Positions 8,201 to 14,918 are shown, counted from the stretch's first letter. The stretch is 17,706 nt of DNA from Planctomycetaceae bacterium (GCA_015062085.1 SUVI01000082.1:1-17706), one strand, 5' to 3'. The notes: generated by a model not told the origin, from the sequence alone. Translations and numbers: made by a program.

Positions 8201-8636
8201 CGCCCCACGGGACCGGTTGGAGCGTGAACATTCCGGGATTCGGGACGTTTTGGACCAGCGTCAGCCAATCCGAGTACTGAATGGAAAGCCGAAGGGCGGT
8301 GTTGAAACACTCAAGCGCCTCCGCATGATTGCCCATCTGGTAGTGCGTTTCGCCAAGCATCGCAGAAATGCAGATCGAATCGAGCCACCGCTCCGTCGCG
8401 ATCTTGAAACTGCCGCGGAATTCGGACTCAAACTTCTTCCGCGCCTCCTCATGTTTACCGTCCCTCAGAAGAAGCACGCCCCAATCATATTCCGCTCCCG
8501 GAAGCGAACTCTCTAAGGCGGAAACGACAGATCGGCCGCTCAAAAAAATCGAAAAAAACAGAATCAGCACTGCCGTCAGCTTTTGCAGCGGGAACCCGGA
8601 CGGCCTACTGACCGCATTGACTTCGATTTTACTCAT
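5226..8636 (-). CDS. Exported TPR-repeat protein with degenerate CHAT domain
   Basis: 1136 aa from the ATG at 8636, which has AAGGAG seven bases upstream. The longer frame to 8936 is rejected because it would run through the promoter and the phased A-tracts. Residues about 18-40 are a signal peptide or anchor. Residues about 45-560 are helical TPR-like repeats (LGETHYQMGNHAEALECFNTAL; ELGRLQMKAGNYDKAYALFLDA). A helical linker leads to a CHAT domain (about 640-1030): AMLVYYAARNQLFLFLL, DSLVIVPDRFAWYIPFEAL and HPFFWAGYVLIDSG are family landmarks. CHAT proteins are caspase-like cysteine peptidases, but here the position of the catalytic LSACxT motif reads VVLPGMRTQ and I see no HG dyad histidine, so it is probably not a peptidase. 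The last 105 residues are Pro/Glu-rich and disordered, with two PPMGG motifs. Function unknown; scaffold or signalling role inferred. Confidence 0.88.
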   Translation of the reverse strand: MSKIEVNAVSRPSGFPLQKLTAVLILFFSIFLSGRSVVSALESSLPGAEYDWGVLLLRDGKHEEARKKFESEFRGSFKIATERWLDSICISAMLGETHYQMGNHAEALECFNTALRLSIQYSDWLTLVQNVPNPGMFTLQPVPWGDPNPGRGLLHIPEKFSILFGDLNYGTTYRTGGVAVPPSLKSIRGPEIVRCTMLAIRRRAELLGPLGAGDDLTSELMTRLGQTQRSLAGTWFQAWLEMEIGFCHLALGKTDDAAQSLMRGASINGNAHLFTPLAYIELGRLQMKAGNYDKAYALFLDAATIAYYYEDVESMTEAFEELACAYFQKDPQVICPSLARAAEWARSEKLAYLYATLQALRADDFMRFHQARPAMECLVLAEKTIGKRSISMGRLGAALHYLRARIAFLDPSPNSQQLGMMSLMQAMRFMQKGAVWNFHIQQVDFRLLNGQITARKALEAYELLLREPTAGDWSMDPMESLAVTMTPRPGTWENYFLCAVEMERKDTALEISEKARRAAYLQTLDLGGRIHSLRLLLESPESDLTVQQLQRKRDILTEYPIYEQSSKEVRELQMKVRQMSLPVTEREEGVELTQTLGKIAELTRQQEAVLSAMVLDRRVIDVVFPKVRTCEEIQASLPKGEAMLVYYAARNQLFLFLLNRERLAMWKIVDSGAGAGSARKNKAAGNVLTSLQTNFVSMLKEMGLGAGNIRPESFEETKWKTASQRVMADLTKNSQADFSRADFDSLVIVPDRFAWYIPFEALQIQTANGPRPTIAQFAVRYAPMASLGTPWKRTQLPKSPYTLIAAGKNAPGSKVQDRLEKTLERPVLFEEKSYGGILPGTPGTASSIYAAMFDKMLVFQDLRNDEGAAFQIFPMGLDYGVKEGSLGYWFLLPYGAPRLVVLPGMRTQCESLLKKSAKRTGTASRQTAVPGQEFFLTSMAFLANGSDTVVLPRWNLEGTAPWRLATHFLTQLPENENSAQAWRKAVLKFASSEIRPEAEPRIAKGDELKSISCSHPFFWAGYVLIDSGSGSLKTREAFRREETAEGVRGKAVGDPVGNADGIPARPRAEEEANAPARRPLPLEDSEKNAPDAETDPEEAPAVNGPLAPLPPMGGTLPESDKKSVPIPPMGGALPLE

Positions 8637-8699
8637 TTTCGTTCTCCTTGGAATTTCAAATCGCGGGGACCGTTTCAATAAGATCCGCTCTTTTCGCAC

Positions 8700-8728
8700 A
8701 GTATACATTTTCTCGAGTTCCGCGTCAA
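8700..8728 (-). promoter_or_regulatory. Sigma70-type promoter of TPR-CHAT gene
   Basis: Read on the minus strand: TTGACG, 17-nt spacer, TATACT. Each hexamer matches five of six consensus positions and the spacer is optimal. Transcription would start near 8693, leaving a leader of about 57 nt, consistent with the start codon at 8636. Confidence 0.8.
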
Positions 8729-8738
8729 GGCAAAGAAT

Positions 8739-8795
8739 AAAAAAAGAGGAGAAAAGAGGAGAAAAGAGAACAAAAGAGGAGAAAAGAGAACAAAA
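8739..8795. promoter_or_regulatory. Phased A-tracts (10-bp purine repeat), probable bent DNA
   Basis: Five 10-nt units alternate between GAGGAGAAAA and GAGAACAAAA (8746-8795), after a run of seven A. The AAAA tracts begin at 8752, 8762, 8772, 8782 and 8792, exactly 10 bp apart, close to one helical turn. The array ends about 18 bp upstream of the -35 box of the TPR-CHAT promoter, where curved DNA or UP-like elements commonly act. It also contains a duplicated 20-bp unit (8756-8775, 8776-8795). Confidence 0.7.
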
Positions 8796-8890
8796 TGTGA
8801 ATAAATATCTGCCTTGAAAAACGACTGCAGTATGACCGGGAGGGAGGAAGAAAGAAGTGAGCCGCAAAAGAGCCCTTGGCATAGACCATC

Positions 8891-8906
8891 TTGGCAAAAT
8901 TGCCAA
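8891..8906. promoter_or_regulatory. Palindrome A, operator-like
   Basis: TTGGCAAAATTGCCAA is a perfect 16-bp palindrome. An additional half-site CTTGGCA occurs 15 bp earlier (8875-8881). The binding protein is unknown. Confidence 0.5.
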
Positions 8907-8925
8907 AACTTTCAAAAGCGCGTCA

Positions 8926-8949
8926 AATATCGGCAATTTTGCCGATATT
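8926..8949. promoter_or_regulatory. Palindrome B, operator-like
   Basis: Arms AATATCGGCAA (8926-8936) and TTGCCGATATT (8939-8949) are exact complements around TT. Its core GGCAATTTTGCC resembles that of palindrome A; the centres are 39 bp apart. Confidence 0.5.
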
Positions 8950-9529
8950 CAAGGCCGTTCACTTTCGGATCTCTAAGAGACCGAAACAAAGAAACTGCCT
9001 AAAAAACCTTGAATGTTTACGTTCGTTTTTTTGCAAATAAGAAACCGTTTTCATAGCCATTCATTTTTAGTGACCGTCCTGAAGATTTTCTGAAATTTTC
9101 AAAATTATTTTCCAAAGCACTGAAAGGTCTGCGTACTTTGTCTATTTTTCCTGTCTAGTTTTGTAAAAATCATCCAGAGGAAATTTCTCATCCCAGACAA
9201 AACACAATATATGGTGCATATTTTTCTCAATTCAAATACATTCACACAAGACATGGGCACAGAAGTGCTGTTCTGTGACAACTTTCAGAATTTTTATTTT
9301 TTTCGATTCAGAGAAAATTTTTCGCTTTCTTCTAGGAAGGAGAATAAAATATTTTCTGCGTTTTTTTTAAAATTTCAGAAACGGGAAATTGCTCTTTTAA
9401 TGAAGTTAAGTCCCTTAAAATCAAGGATCTGAGCCGCACCATCCTTTTGTTTCGGAAACTTAGATTATAGTTTCTAAAAATCATTTGCCACTTGAATTTA
9501 CGATAGAAACACCATTTTTTCAGGGCCAC
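8950..9529. other. AT-rich intergenic stretch, no gene seen
   Basis: I see no reading frame with a credible start, ribosome-binding site or protein-like composition. A direct repeat GCCACTTGA occurs at 9487-9495 and 9525-9533; the second copy overlaps the nrdJ -35 box, so the repeat may be a regulator site. Confidence 0.5.
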
Positions 9530-9558
9530 TTGACGAAAACGCAAATAAATGGTAAACT
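9530..9558 (+). promoter_or_regulatory. Sigma70-type promoter of nrdJ
   Basis: TTGACG, 17-nt spacer, TAAACT. The predicted transcription start is near 9565, giving a leader of about 270 nt before the nrdJ start codon. Confidence 0.7.
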
Positions 9559-9564
9559 ACTCAC

Positions 9565-9837
9565 CTCAATTAACACGATATAGTATTTTGTGCGCTCGGC
9601 AATACAATATCTTGATTTTAGGGGTTTGGTTGCCGGCAAAATTCGAACCGTTCCAATTCGGCATCCGGTCGGCTTCGGCAGGGGGGCAGAAGACGTTTTC
9701 GCAGCCTTTCAGGTTTTGGGGGTCTGTTTTCATGAAGCAGACAGTAACTACCTTTGGAATGGCGAGCGGCGACGAACTGCAGAATTCGAACAGGAATTTC
9801 CCGTTTCGGCGGAGACCATAAAAATCAGGAGTTTTTC
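9565..9837 (+). promoter_or_regulatory. Long nrdJ 5' leader, possible structured RNA
   Basis: About 270 nt of mostly GC-richer sequence between the predicted transcription start and nrdJ. It contains an imperfect hairpin near the 5' end, a palindrome TTGCCGGCAA (9630-9639), a TTCGGCA direct repeat in the 9650-9690 stretch, and a GTCTG/CAGAC stem near 9720-9745. I looked for the conserved GCCACTG and B12-box elements of the cobalamin riboswitch and did not find them. A protein-coding use is not supported: the frames here start inside the promoter or lack a ribosome-binding site. Confidence 0.4.
9571..9617. promoter_or_regulatory. Two candidate NrdR boxes before nrdJ
   Basis: NrdR, the ATP-cone repressor of ribonucleotide reductase genes, binds paired 16-bp boxes with a core like CwAtATaTwG, about 31-32 bp apart. 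Here CAATATCTTG (9605-9614) fits 9 of 10 core positions and CACGATATAG (9574-9583) fits 8 of 10. They are exactly 31 bp apart, leaving a 15-bp gap between 16-mers. They lie just downstream of the predicted transcription start. The same bases can also form an imperfect hairpin (9577-9611). Confidence 0.55.
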
Positions 9838-12800
9838 ATGTCGCAGGTCCCTTTGCAGGATTCTATCGTTTCCAAACTTCATATTTTGCCCGTATTTTGT
9901 CCTGAGGACGTCGCAGATCCATTCGATACAGTGACGTGGGACCTACGGACGGCTCAGATCAAGGGCGACAAAGGGGAGCTCATTTTTGAGCAGAAGAACT
10001 GCGAATTTCCGGTCCAGTGGAGCCAGCTGGCTACGAATGTCGTTGCGAGCAAGTATTTCTTTGGTGAAAACGGCACATCACAGCGAGAGCACAGCGTTCG
10101 GCAGCTGATCCATCGTGTGACCCGCACGATCACGGATTGGGGGATGGAAGACGGATACTTTGCGTCGGAGACGGACGCGGAGAATTTCTATCGCGAGCTG
10201 ACGTATCTTTCACTTCATCAGATGACGGCGTTCAACAGTCCGGTCTGGTTCAACGTCGGGCTTTTCACGCAGTACCACATTCAGGGGGCGCAGTGCAACT
10301 GGGCGTGGAACCGTGAAACGAAGAGGATCGAACAGCCGGAAAATTCTTACGAGTATCCGCAGGGGTCCGCCTGTTTCATCCAGAGCGTTGAAGACAACAT
10401 GGAAGACATCATGGAGCTGGCCCGCAGTGAAGCGATGCTCTTCAAATTCGGTTCCGGCACGGGCACGGACCTCTCGACGCTCCGCAGCTGCCGCGAAAAG
10501 CTCTCCGGCGGCGGACGTCCATCCGGGCCGCTTTCCTTTATGCGTGTCTACGATCAGATCGCAGCCGTCGTGAAATCCGGCGGAAAGACGCGCCGTGCGG
10601 CCAAAATGCAGTCTCTCAAGGTCTGGCATCCGGACATCATGGACTTCATCGAATGCAAGGTGAAGGAAGAAGCGAAGGCAAAGCTGCTCATGGCGAACGG
10701 ATACGACTACGACGGTGCGTACAGTTCCACCATGTTCCAGAACGCCAATCTCTCTGTGCGCCTGACGGATGATTTCATGAACGCAGTCCTCGAAGACAAA
10801 GAGTGGCAGACGCACTGGGTCACCGATCCGTCACGATCCGGTCCCTCCTTCCCAGCGCGTGAAGTTCTTCGGAAACTCTCGCAGGGAACGTGGCTCTGCG
10901 GCGATCCGGGAGTTCAGTACGACACGACGATCAACCGGTGGCACACCTGCCCGAAATCGGGGCGGATCAATGCCTCGAATCCGTGCTCGGAGTACATGTT
11001 CCTCGACAATTCCGCGTGTAACCTGGCGAGCATCAACCTGATGCGTTTCTTTGATGAAGAGACGGGGATCCTCAACATTGAGCGTTTTGCGGCAGCCTGC
11101 CGGATCATGTTCATCGCACAGGACATCATCGTGGACCGCGGCAGCTATCCGACGCAGAAGATCGCAGCGAACAGCCACAAATACCGTCCGATCGGACTTG
11201 GATTCTCGAACATCGGGAGTCTTCTCATGGCACTCGGTCTTCCGTACGATTCGGACGAAGGACGCGGTATCTGCGGTGCCGTAACGGCCATCATGCACGG
11301 CGCGGCGAACCGAACGAGCGTGGAGCTTGCGCGAGCGGTCGGAACGTTCGACGAATTTGAAAAGAACCGCGAAGATATGCTGCACGTCATGGAAATGCAC
11401 TGGGAAGAAGTGGAAAAGATCCGCAATGCCCCGCGCTATCTCCGAGAAGGGTCCCGCAAGATCTGGGATGAAGTTCTGAGCAACGGCAAACGGTACGGTT
11501 TCCGCAACGCGCAGGCCACGGTGCTCGCGCCGACTGGGACGATCAGCTTCATGATGGACTGCGACACTACGGGGATCGAGCCGGACATTGCGCTGGTCAA
11601 GTACAAGCAGCTCGCCGGCGGCGGTTTCATGAAACTGGTGAACCGGACGGTCCCGCTGGCGCTCAAGCGTCTGGGATATGGTCAGGAAGACATTGATTCG
11701 ATCTTGGCGTACATCGACAAAGAAGACACGATCGAAGGCGCCGCGAATCTCCTTCCGGAGCATCTTCCGGTCTTCGACTGTGCGTTCCAGCCGCGCAATG
11801 GTACCCGTTTTATTCCGTGGCAGGCGCACATCCGCATGATGGCGGCTGCGCAGCCGTTCCTTTCCGGAGCGATCTCCAAGACGGTCAACCTTCCGAAAGA
11901 TGCGACGGAAAAGGACATTTACGACGCATACATCGAGGCGTGGAAACTGGGTCTGAAAGCGGTCGCGATCTACCGGGACGGCTCCAAGGGGATGCAGGTC
12001 CTCTCCACCGCCCGCGAAGAAGACAAAAAGGACGAAAAGAAAAAAGACGCGGCCCCCAAAGTCGTGTACAAACCGCGTCGGCATCGCCTTCCGGACACGC
12101 GTTCCTCCATCACGCACAAATTCAGCATCGCAGGGCATGAGGGGTACGTGACGGTCGGTCAGTATCCGGACGGCAGCCCGGGCGAAGTTTTCATCACGAT
12201 GGCTAAAGAGGGAAGCACGATCGGCGGTCTGATGGACTGCTTCGGGACGGCGATCTCGATGAGTCTCCAGTATGGCGTGCCGCTTGAAGTGTACGTGAAC
12301 AAATTCTCGCACACGCGCTTTGAGCCGATGGGGGCGACGAAGAATCCGGATATTCGCATCGCGAAGAGCATCGTGGACTACATTTTCCGCTGGCTGGGGA
12401 TCACGTTCCTGAATCGTCCTGCAGACGGTCAGGAAAACGGCGTGCCTCATGAAGGGAGCGGTTTTCAGTCTGCGAAAAAGACGCCTCACCTTCCCATCGA
12501 TCAGGACACGCAGGGAGACAGTTCCGCCCGGTCGGCAGGTGCACAGTCTTTTCAGGAAGAGGCGGAACGTTCGGGGGCTTCTGAAATGCCGAAAGCTGCT
12601 GTTTCAGACTCTTTCGGTACAGTCGGTACGGCCGCAGATGCTCCGAAGAATGCGTCGGATCCGATGAATGGAACTGCACAGGCAAAGATCGCGGGTCAAA
12701 AGATCCCATTTGGGCTTCAGGTCGAAAAATTTTATCGGGAGCGCGAACGCATGCGTGCCGCCAAGACGCCGAATGCGAATTTGATCGAGAGTTCCGGACC

Positions 12801-12993
12801 GCTTTCTCTGGGGACTGCCGTTCTTCAGGAAGAGGAGGAAGAGGCGGAGCTTCAGATCGAAAATGACCGTATACGCATGTTTGAGGGGTTTCAGGATGAT
12901 GCGCCGACGTGCAGCAGCTGCGGTTCCGTGATGGTCCGCAATGGCAGCTGCTATCTCTGCCACACGTGCGGTTCCACGAGCGGCTGCTCCTGA
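9838..12993 (+). CDS. nrdJ: Coenzyme-B12-dependent (class II) ribonucleoside-diphosphate reductase
   Basis: 1051 aa from the ATG at 9838, preceded by AGGAG six bases upstream; the longer frame from 9754 adds 28 unlikely residues. The enzyme makes deoxyribonucleotides using an adenosylcobalamin-derived thiyl radical, with no oxygen requirement. Visible motifs: FNSPVWFNVG (about 132-141), redox Cys179 in GSACFIQSV, radical-site motif NPCSE with Asn381, Cys383 and Glu385, second redox Cys394 in SACNLASINL, phosphate-binding APTGTISFM (about 564-572), and GAISKTVNLP. A TSCPD-type domain follows (about 755-860; PDGSPGEVFITM, GGLMDCFGTAISMSLQYG). After a low-complexity linker (about 860-955) the C-terminus carries Cys1025, 1028, 1038, 1041, 1044 and 1050, likely the thioredoxin-linked or metal-binding tail. 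No class I or III reductase is in the window. Probably NrdR-controlled (inference). Confidence 0.97.
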   Translation: MSQVPLQDSIVSKLHILPVFCPEDVADPFDTVTWDLRTAQIKGDKGELIFEQKNCEFPVQWSQLATNVVASKYFFGENGTSQREHSVRQLIHRVTRTITDWGMEDGYFASETDAENFYRELTYLSLHQMTAFNSPVWFNVGLFTQYHIQGAQCNWAWNRETKRIEQPENSYEYPQGSACFIQSVEDNMEDIMELARSEAMLFKFGSGTGTDLSTLRSCREKLSGGGRPSGPLSFMRVYDQIAAVVKSGGKTRRAAKMQSLKVWHPDIMDFIECKVKEEAKAKLLMANGYDYDGAYSSTMFQNANLSVRLTDDFMNAVLEDKEWQTHWVTDPSRSGPSFPAREVLRKLSQGTWLCGDPGVQYDTTINRWHTCPKSGRINASNPCSEYMFLDNSACNLASINLMRFFDEETGILNIERFAAACRIMFIAQDIIVDRGSYPTQKIAANSHKYRPIGLGFSNIGSLLMALGLPYDSDEGRGICGAVTAIMHGAANRTSVELARAVGTFDEFEKNREDMLHVMEMHWEEVEKIRNAPRYLREGSRKIWDEVLSNGKRYGFRNAQATVLAPTGTISFMMDCDTTGIEPDIALVKYKQLAGGGFMKLVNRTVPLALKRLGYGQEDIDSILAYIDKEDTIEGAANLLPEHLPVFDCAFQPRNGTRFIPWQAHIRMMAAAQPFLSGAISKTVNLPKDATEKDIYDAYIEAWKLGLKAVAIYRDGSKGMQVLSTAREEDKKDEKKKDAAPKVVYKPRRHRLPDTRSSITHKFSIAGHEGYVTVGQYPDGSPGEVFITMAKEGSTIGGLMDCFGTAISMSLQYGVPLEVYVNKFSHTRFEPMGATKNPDIRIAKSIVDYIFRWLGITFLNRPADGQENGVPHEGSGFQSAKKTPHLPIDQDTQGDSSARSAGAQSFQEEAERSGASEMPKAAVSDSFGTVGTAADAPKNASDPMNGTAQAKIAGQKIPFGLQVEKFYRERERMRAAKTPNANLIESSGPLSLGTAVLQEEEEEAELQIENDRIRMFEGFQDDAPTCSSCGSVMVRNGSCYLCHTCGSTSGCS

Positions 12994-13011
12994 TGTGATT
13001 TTTTGAAAACC

Positions 13012-13047
13012 GGCCGTTTTGTTCATGAAATTGGGAACAAAACGGCC
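13012..13047. terminator. Bidirectional terminator between nrdJ and response regulator
   Basis: GGCCGTTTTGTTC (13012-13024) and GAACAAAACGGCC (13035-13047) form a perfect 13-bp stem with a 10-nt loop, followed by TTTTCTTTT. It serves the plus-strand nrdJ and may also serve the convergent regulator gene. Confidence 0.9.
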
Positions 13048-13065
13048 TTTTCTTTTACCGCGGAT

Positions 13066-13869
13066 CTATTTTGGAGGATCCTCCGGAATAAATCGATATC
13101 CGGCATTGCGGTAGGTCAGAAAATATTTCGGATGGGACGGATCTGGTTCAAAGATCTTGCGGAGACGCAAAATAAACTGGTCTGGCGCCCTCGTATTCAT
13201 TCCGGTGGAAGTTTTCCAGACTTTTTCAAGCAGTTCATCCTTTGGGATGAGCCGATTTGCATTCTGGATGAAGTACTTAAGAAGCGAGATCTCGAGAAAG
13301 GTCAGATTCACGGTTTTTCGTCCGATCTTGGCTTCCTGAGTGTTGAAATTCACGACGGCGTTTCCGATCGTGAGTTCCTCTGGAAGCTGAACTTTCTCCG
13401 CTTGTGTCTCCGGATCGGAAGTCGGTGCCTTTTTTTCCTCGTGAAGAGGGCGGAATTTCACCATGTTACGGATCCGTGCGATGAATTCTTCCAACTCGAA
13501 TGGTTTGGCGAGGTACTGATTGGCGCCGGCATCGAAACCGCGGGCTTTATCTTCCGGGAGAGTTCTTGCCGAGAGGAACATGATGGGAGTCCAGATCCCG
13601 TTTTCACGTGCCGTAGAACAGATCGTGTAACCGTTTACGTTGGGCAGCATGATGTCTAGGACGATGACGTCGAAATCACTTCCGTTTTTCAGGATCTGTT
13701 CCAGCGCCTGTGCTCCGTCATGGATGAGGGTGACCTGAAAGTTTTCATGTTCCAGAGTGTAGCGCATTCCGAGCGCGAGATTCACTTCATCCTCGACGAC
13801 CAGAATGTGAGCTTTTTTAACGTTTGGATTTGATTCCATTTGTGTTGATCCCATTTGTGTTGATCCCAT
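13066..13869 (-). CDS. OmpR/PhoB-type response regulator
   Basis: 267 aa if started at 13869; in-frame ATGs at 13854 and 13839 are equally plausible because each tandem repeat unit supplies one, and none has a good ribosome-binding site. The receiver domain (about 20-135) has the acidic pair Glu26/Asp27 in LVVEDE, phospho-acceptor Asp72 in VIVLDIMLP, Ser100 in the switch Thr position, and Lys122 in LAKPF. A linker with Pro/Glu/Lys leads to a winged-helix DNA-binding domain (about 165-262; LTFLEISLLKYFIQNANR, ending YRNAGYRFIPE). It overlaps the 3' end of the kinase gene by 23-53 nt, so the two are cotranscribed and probably translationally coupled. It would be phosphorylated by that kinase and act as a transcription factor; target genes unknown, the divergent oxidoreductase being one candidate. 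Confidence 0.95.
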   Translation of the reverse strand: MGSTQMGSTQMESNPNVKKAHILVVEDEVNLALGMRYTLEHENFQVTLIHDGAQALEQILKNGSDFDVIVLDIMLPNVNGYTICSTARENGIWTPIMFLSARTLPEDKARGFDAGANQYLAKPFELEEFIARIRNMVKFRPLHEEKKAPTSDPETQAEKVQLPEELTIGNAVVNFNTQEAKIGRKTVNLTFLEISLLKYFIQNANRLIPKDELLEKVWKTSTGMNTRAPDQFILRLRKIFEPDPSHPKYFLTYRNAGYRFIPEDPPK

Positions 13870-14836
13870 TTGGTTCTGAAGGGGGGTAGTTTTTGTTTTT
13901 TGATTCCGGTGCGATCGGAAGGAGGACGTAGATCGTGGTGCCTGGAACTCGGCGGTTTCCGGAGATCCGGATCTTTCCGTTTAGTTCCTTGAGGCACATT
14001 CGCACGATGTAGAGTCCCAGTCCTGTTCCTTTTCTGCGCCGTTCCAGCTCTCTTCCAAGACGCACGAAGCGCTGAAAAACTTTGTGGCGCATTTTTTGCG
14101 GGATCCCGGTCCCATTGTCAGAAATACTGACTGCGACTTTATTTTGACTCATTGGCCGCACGCGAATAATCACTTCCGGAGGATCGCCGCCGTATTTTAC
14201 CGCATTGTCGATGATGTTTCGAAAAATCATTTCGAGAGGGACGCGGCTTGCGGTCATCGTGACCTCAGGACCACGGAGCTGTATCTGTGATTCGTCGATC
14301 CTGTGGAGAAGAACGGCAGACTTTTTGGCGGAGTGCAGAATGCTTTGGAGGCTGACCTCTTCGGGGGGTTCACCGATCCTGAGTCCGGCTTCCAGCTGGC
14401 CGGCTCGCAGGACCTGATTGATGAGCATGCTGAGCCGTTCGGTCTCTTCCATCATTCCGGCATAAAATTTGTCTCTTTCCTGTGGCGAAACGTCGTAACG
14501 AGTGAGTGTTTGAAGCGTCAGTTTCAGGGAAGCCAGGGGCGATTTCAGCTCGTGAGTCACGCTATTGATGAAATTGCTCTGACGTTGATTCAGTTTCACC
14601 ATTTTGATCGAAATGACGAGATACGTGATCGTCCCGGCCAGAATGAGCGAAAGAAGAACGGAGCCGATCGGGAGAAACGTCCAATAGAGCACTGGATTTG
14701 GTTCGTGATCCGTTGCAGCGAAGACGTTCGTGAGGACCCACCCTACGATCAAAACGACCAGCAGAACGATCATGATGACCGCCAGCGTGATCGGCAATTT
14801 TAGGGAAGACCGGTTGATCTGGTGTTTTCTAGCCAT
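13817..14836 (-). CDS. Membrane sensor histidine kinase
   Basis: 339 aa. Two membrane helices (about 14-40 and 52-78) enclose a very short periplasmic loop of about a dozen residues, so there is no obvious extracytoplasmic sensor domain and no HAMP domain that I can identify. The dimerisation/phospho-acceptor region has His95 in NSVTHELKSPLASLKLT. The ATPase domain shows the N box (IFRNIIDNAVKYG, Asn207/Asn211), G1 box DNGTGIP (240-246), F box VFQRFVR and G2 box KGTGLGLYIV (269-278). All catalytic motifs are intact. It is the first gene of a two-gene operon with the response regulator and has its own strong promoter. With a minimal loop it may sense the membrane, an internal signal or a partner protein. 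The C-terminal tail after the ATPase domain is short, polar and repeat-containing (NGINT). Confidence 0.95.
   Translation of the reverse strand: MARKHQINRSSLKLPITLAVIMIVLLVVLIVGWVLTNVFAATDHEPNPVLYWTFLPIGSVLLSLILAGTITYLVISIKMVKLNQRQSNFINSVTHELKSPLASLKLTLQTLTRYDVSPQERDKFYAGMMEETERLSMLINQVLRAGQLEAGLRIGEPPEEVSLQSILHSAKKSAVLLHRIDESQIQLRGPEVTMTASRVPLEMIFRNIIDNAVKYGGDPPEVIIRVRPMSQNKVAVSISDNGTGIPQKMRHKVFQRFVRLGRELERRRKGTGLGLYIVRMCLKELNGKIRISGNRRVPGTTIYVLLPIAPESKNKNYPPSEPNGINTNGINTNGIKSKR
13836..13872. repeat. In-phase 15-bp tandem repeat across two overlapping genes
   Basis: Two exact 15-bp units (13836-13850, 13851-13865) plus seven bases of a third. On the minus strand each unit reads ATGGGATCAACACAA, or a close variant at the downstream end. 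In the kinase frame it encodes repeated NGINT at the C-terminus; in the regulator frame it encodes repeated MGSTQ with a potential start codon per unit. Because 15 is a multiple of three, copy-number change keeps both frames. Confidence 0.9.
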
Positions 14837-14918
14837 GACGGAAACTCTTTTCCGAAAACGGTATGGAATTTTCTTACGAGGAGGGAAAACTCTGGATCCC
14901 GCACCTCATTTCAGACCC

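Noticed and set aside
6903..8516. 537-codon open frame on the plus strand, opposite the TPR-CHAT gene
   Set aside because: Arg/His/Leu-rich composition without motifs, fully antisense to a clear protein; it is a by-product of codon bias.
8637..8936. 100-residue N-terminal extension of the TPR-CHAT protein
   Set aside because: It would cover the promoter and the phased A-tracts, while the ATG at 8636 has an ideal AAGGAG and is followed by a signal peptide.
9211..9432. 73-codon Phe/Asn/Lys-rich frame
   Set aside because: It lies in AT-rich DNA, has no ribosome-binding site and its composition just reflects the base content.
9628..9690. tRNA-like or cobalamin-riboswitch-like segment (TTCGAACC, GCCGGCAA)
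   Set aside because: The T-arm pairing fails at the closing base pair, there is no acceptor stem, and the conserved cobalamin riboswitch core and B12 box are absent.
9549..9821. 90-codon frame in front of nrdJ, possible leader protein
   Set aside because: Its ATG lies within the predicted promoter and it has no protein-like features.
10831..12489. 552-codon open frame on the minus strand, opposite nrdJ
   Set aside because: It mirrors a highly conserved enzyme and has the Arg/Val/His-rich composition typical of antisense frames.
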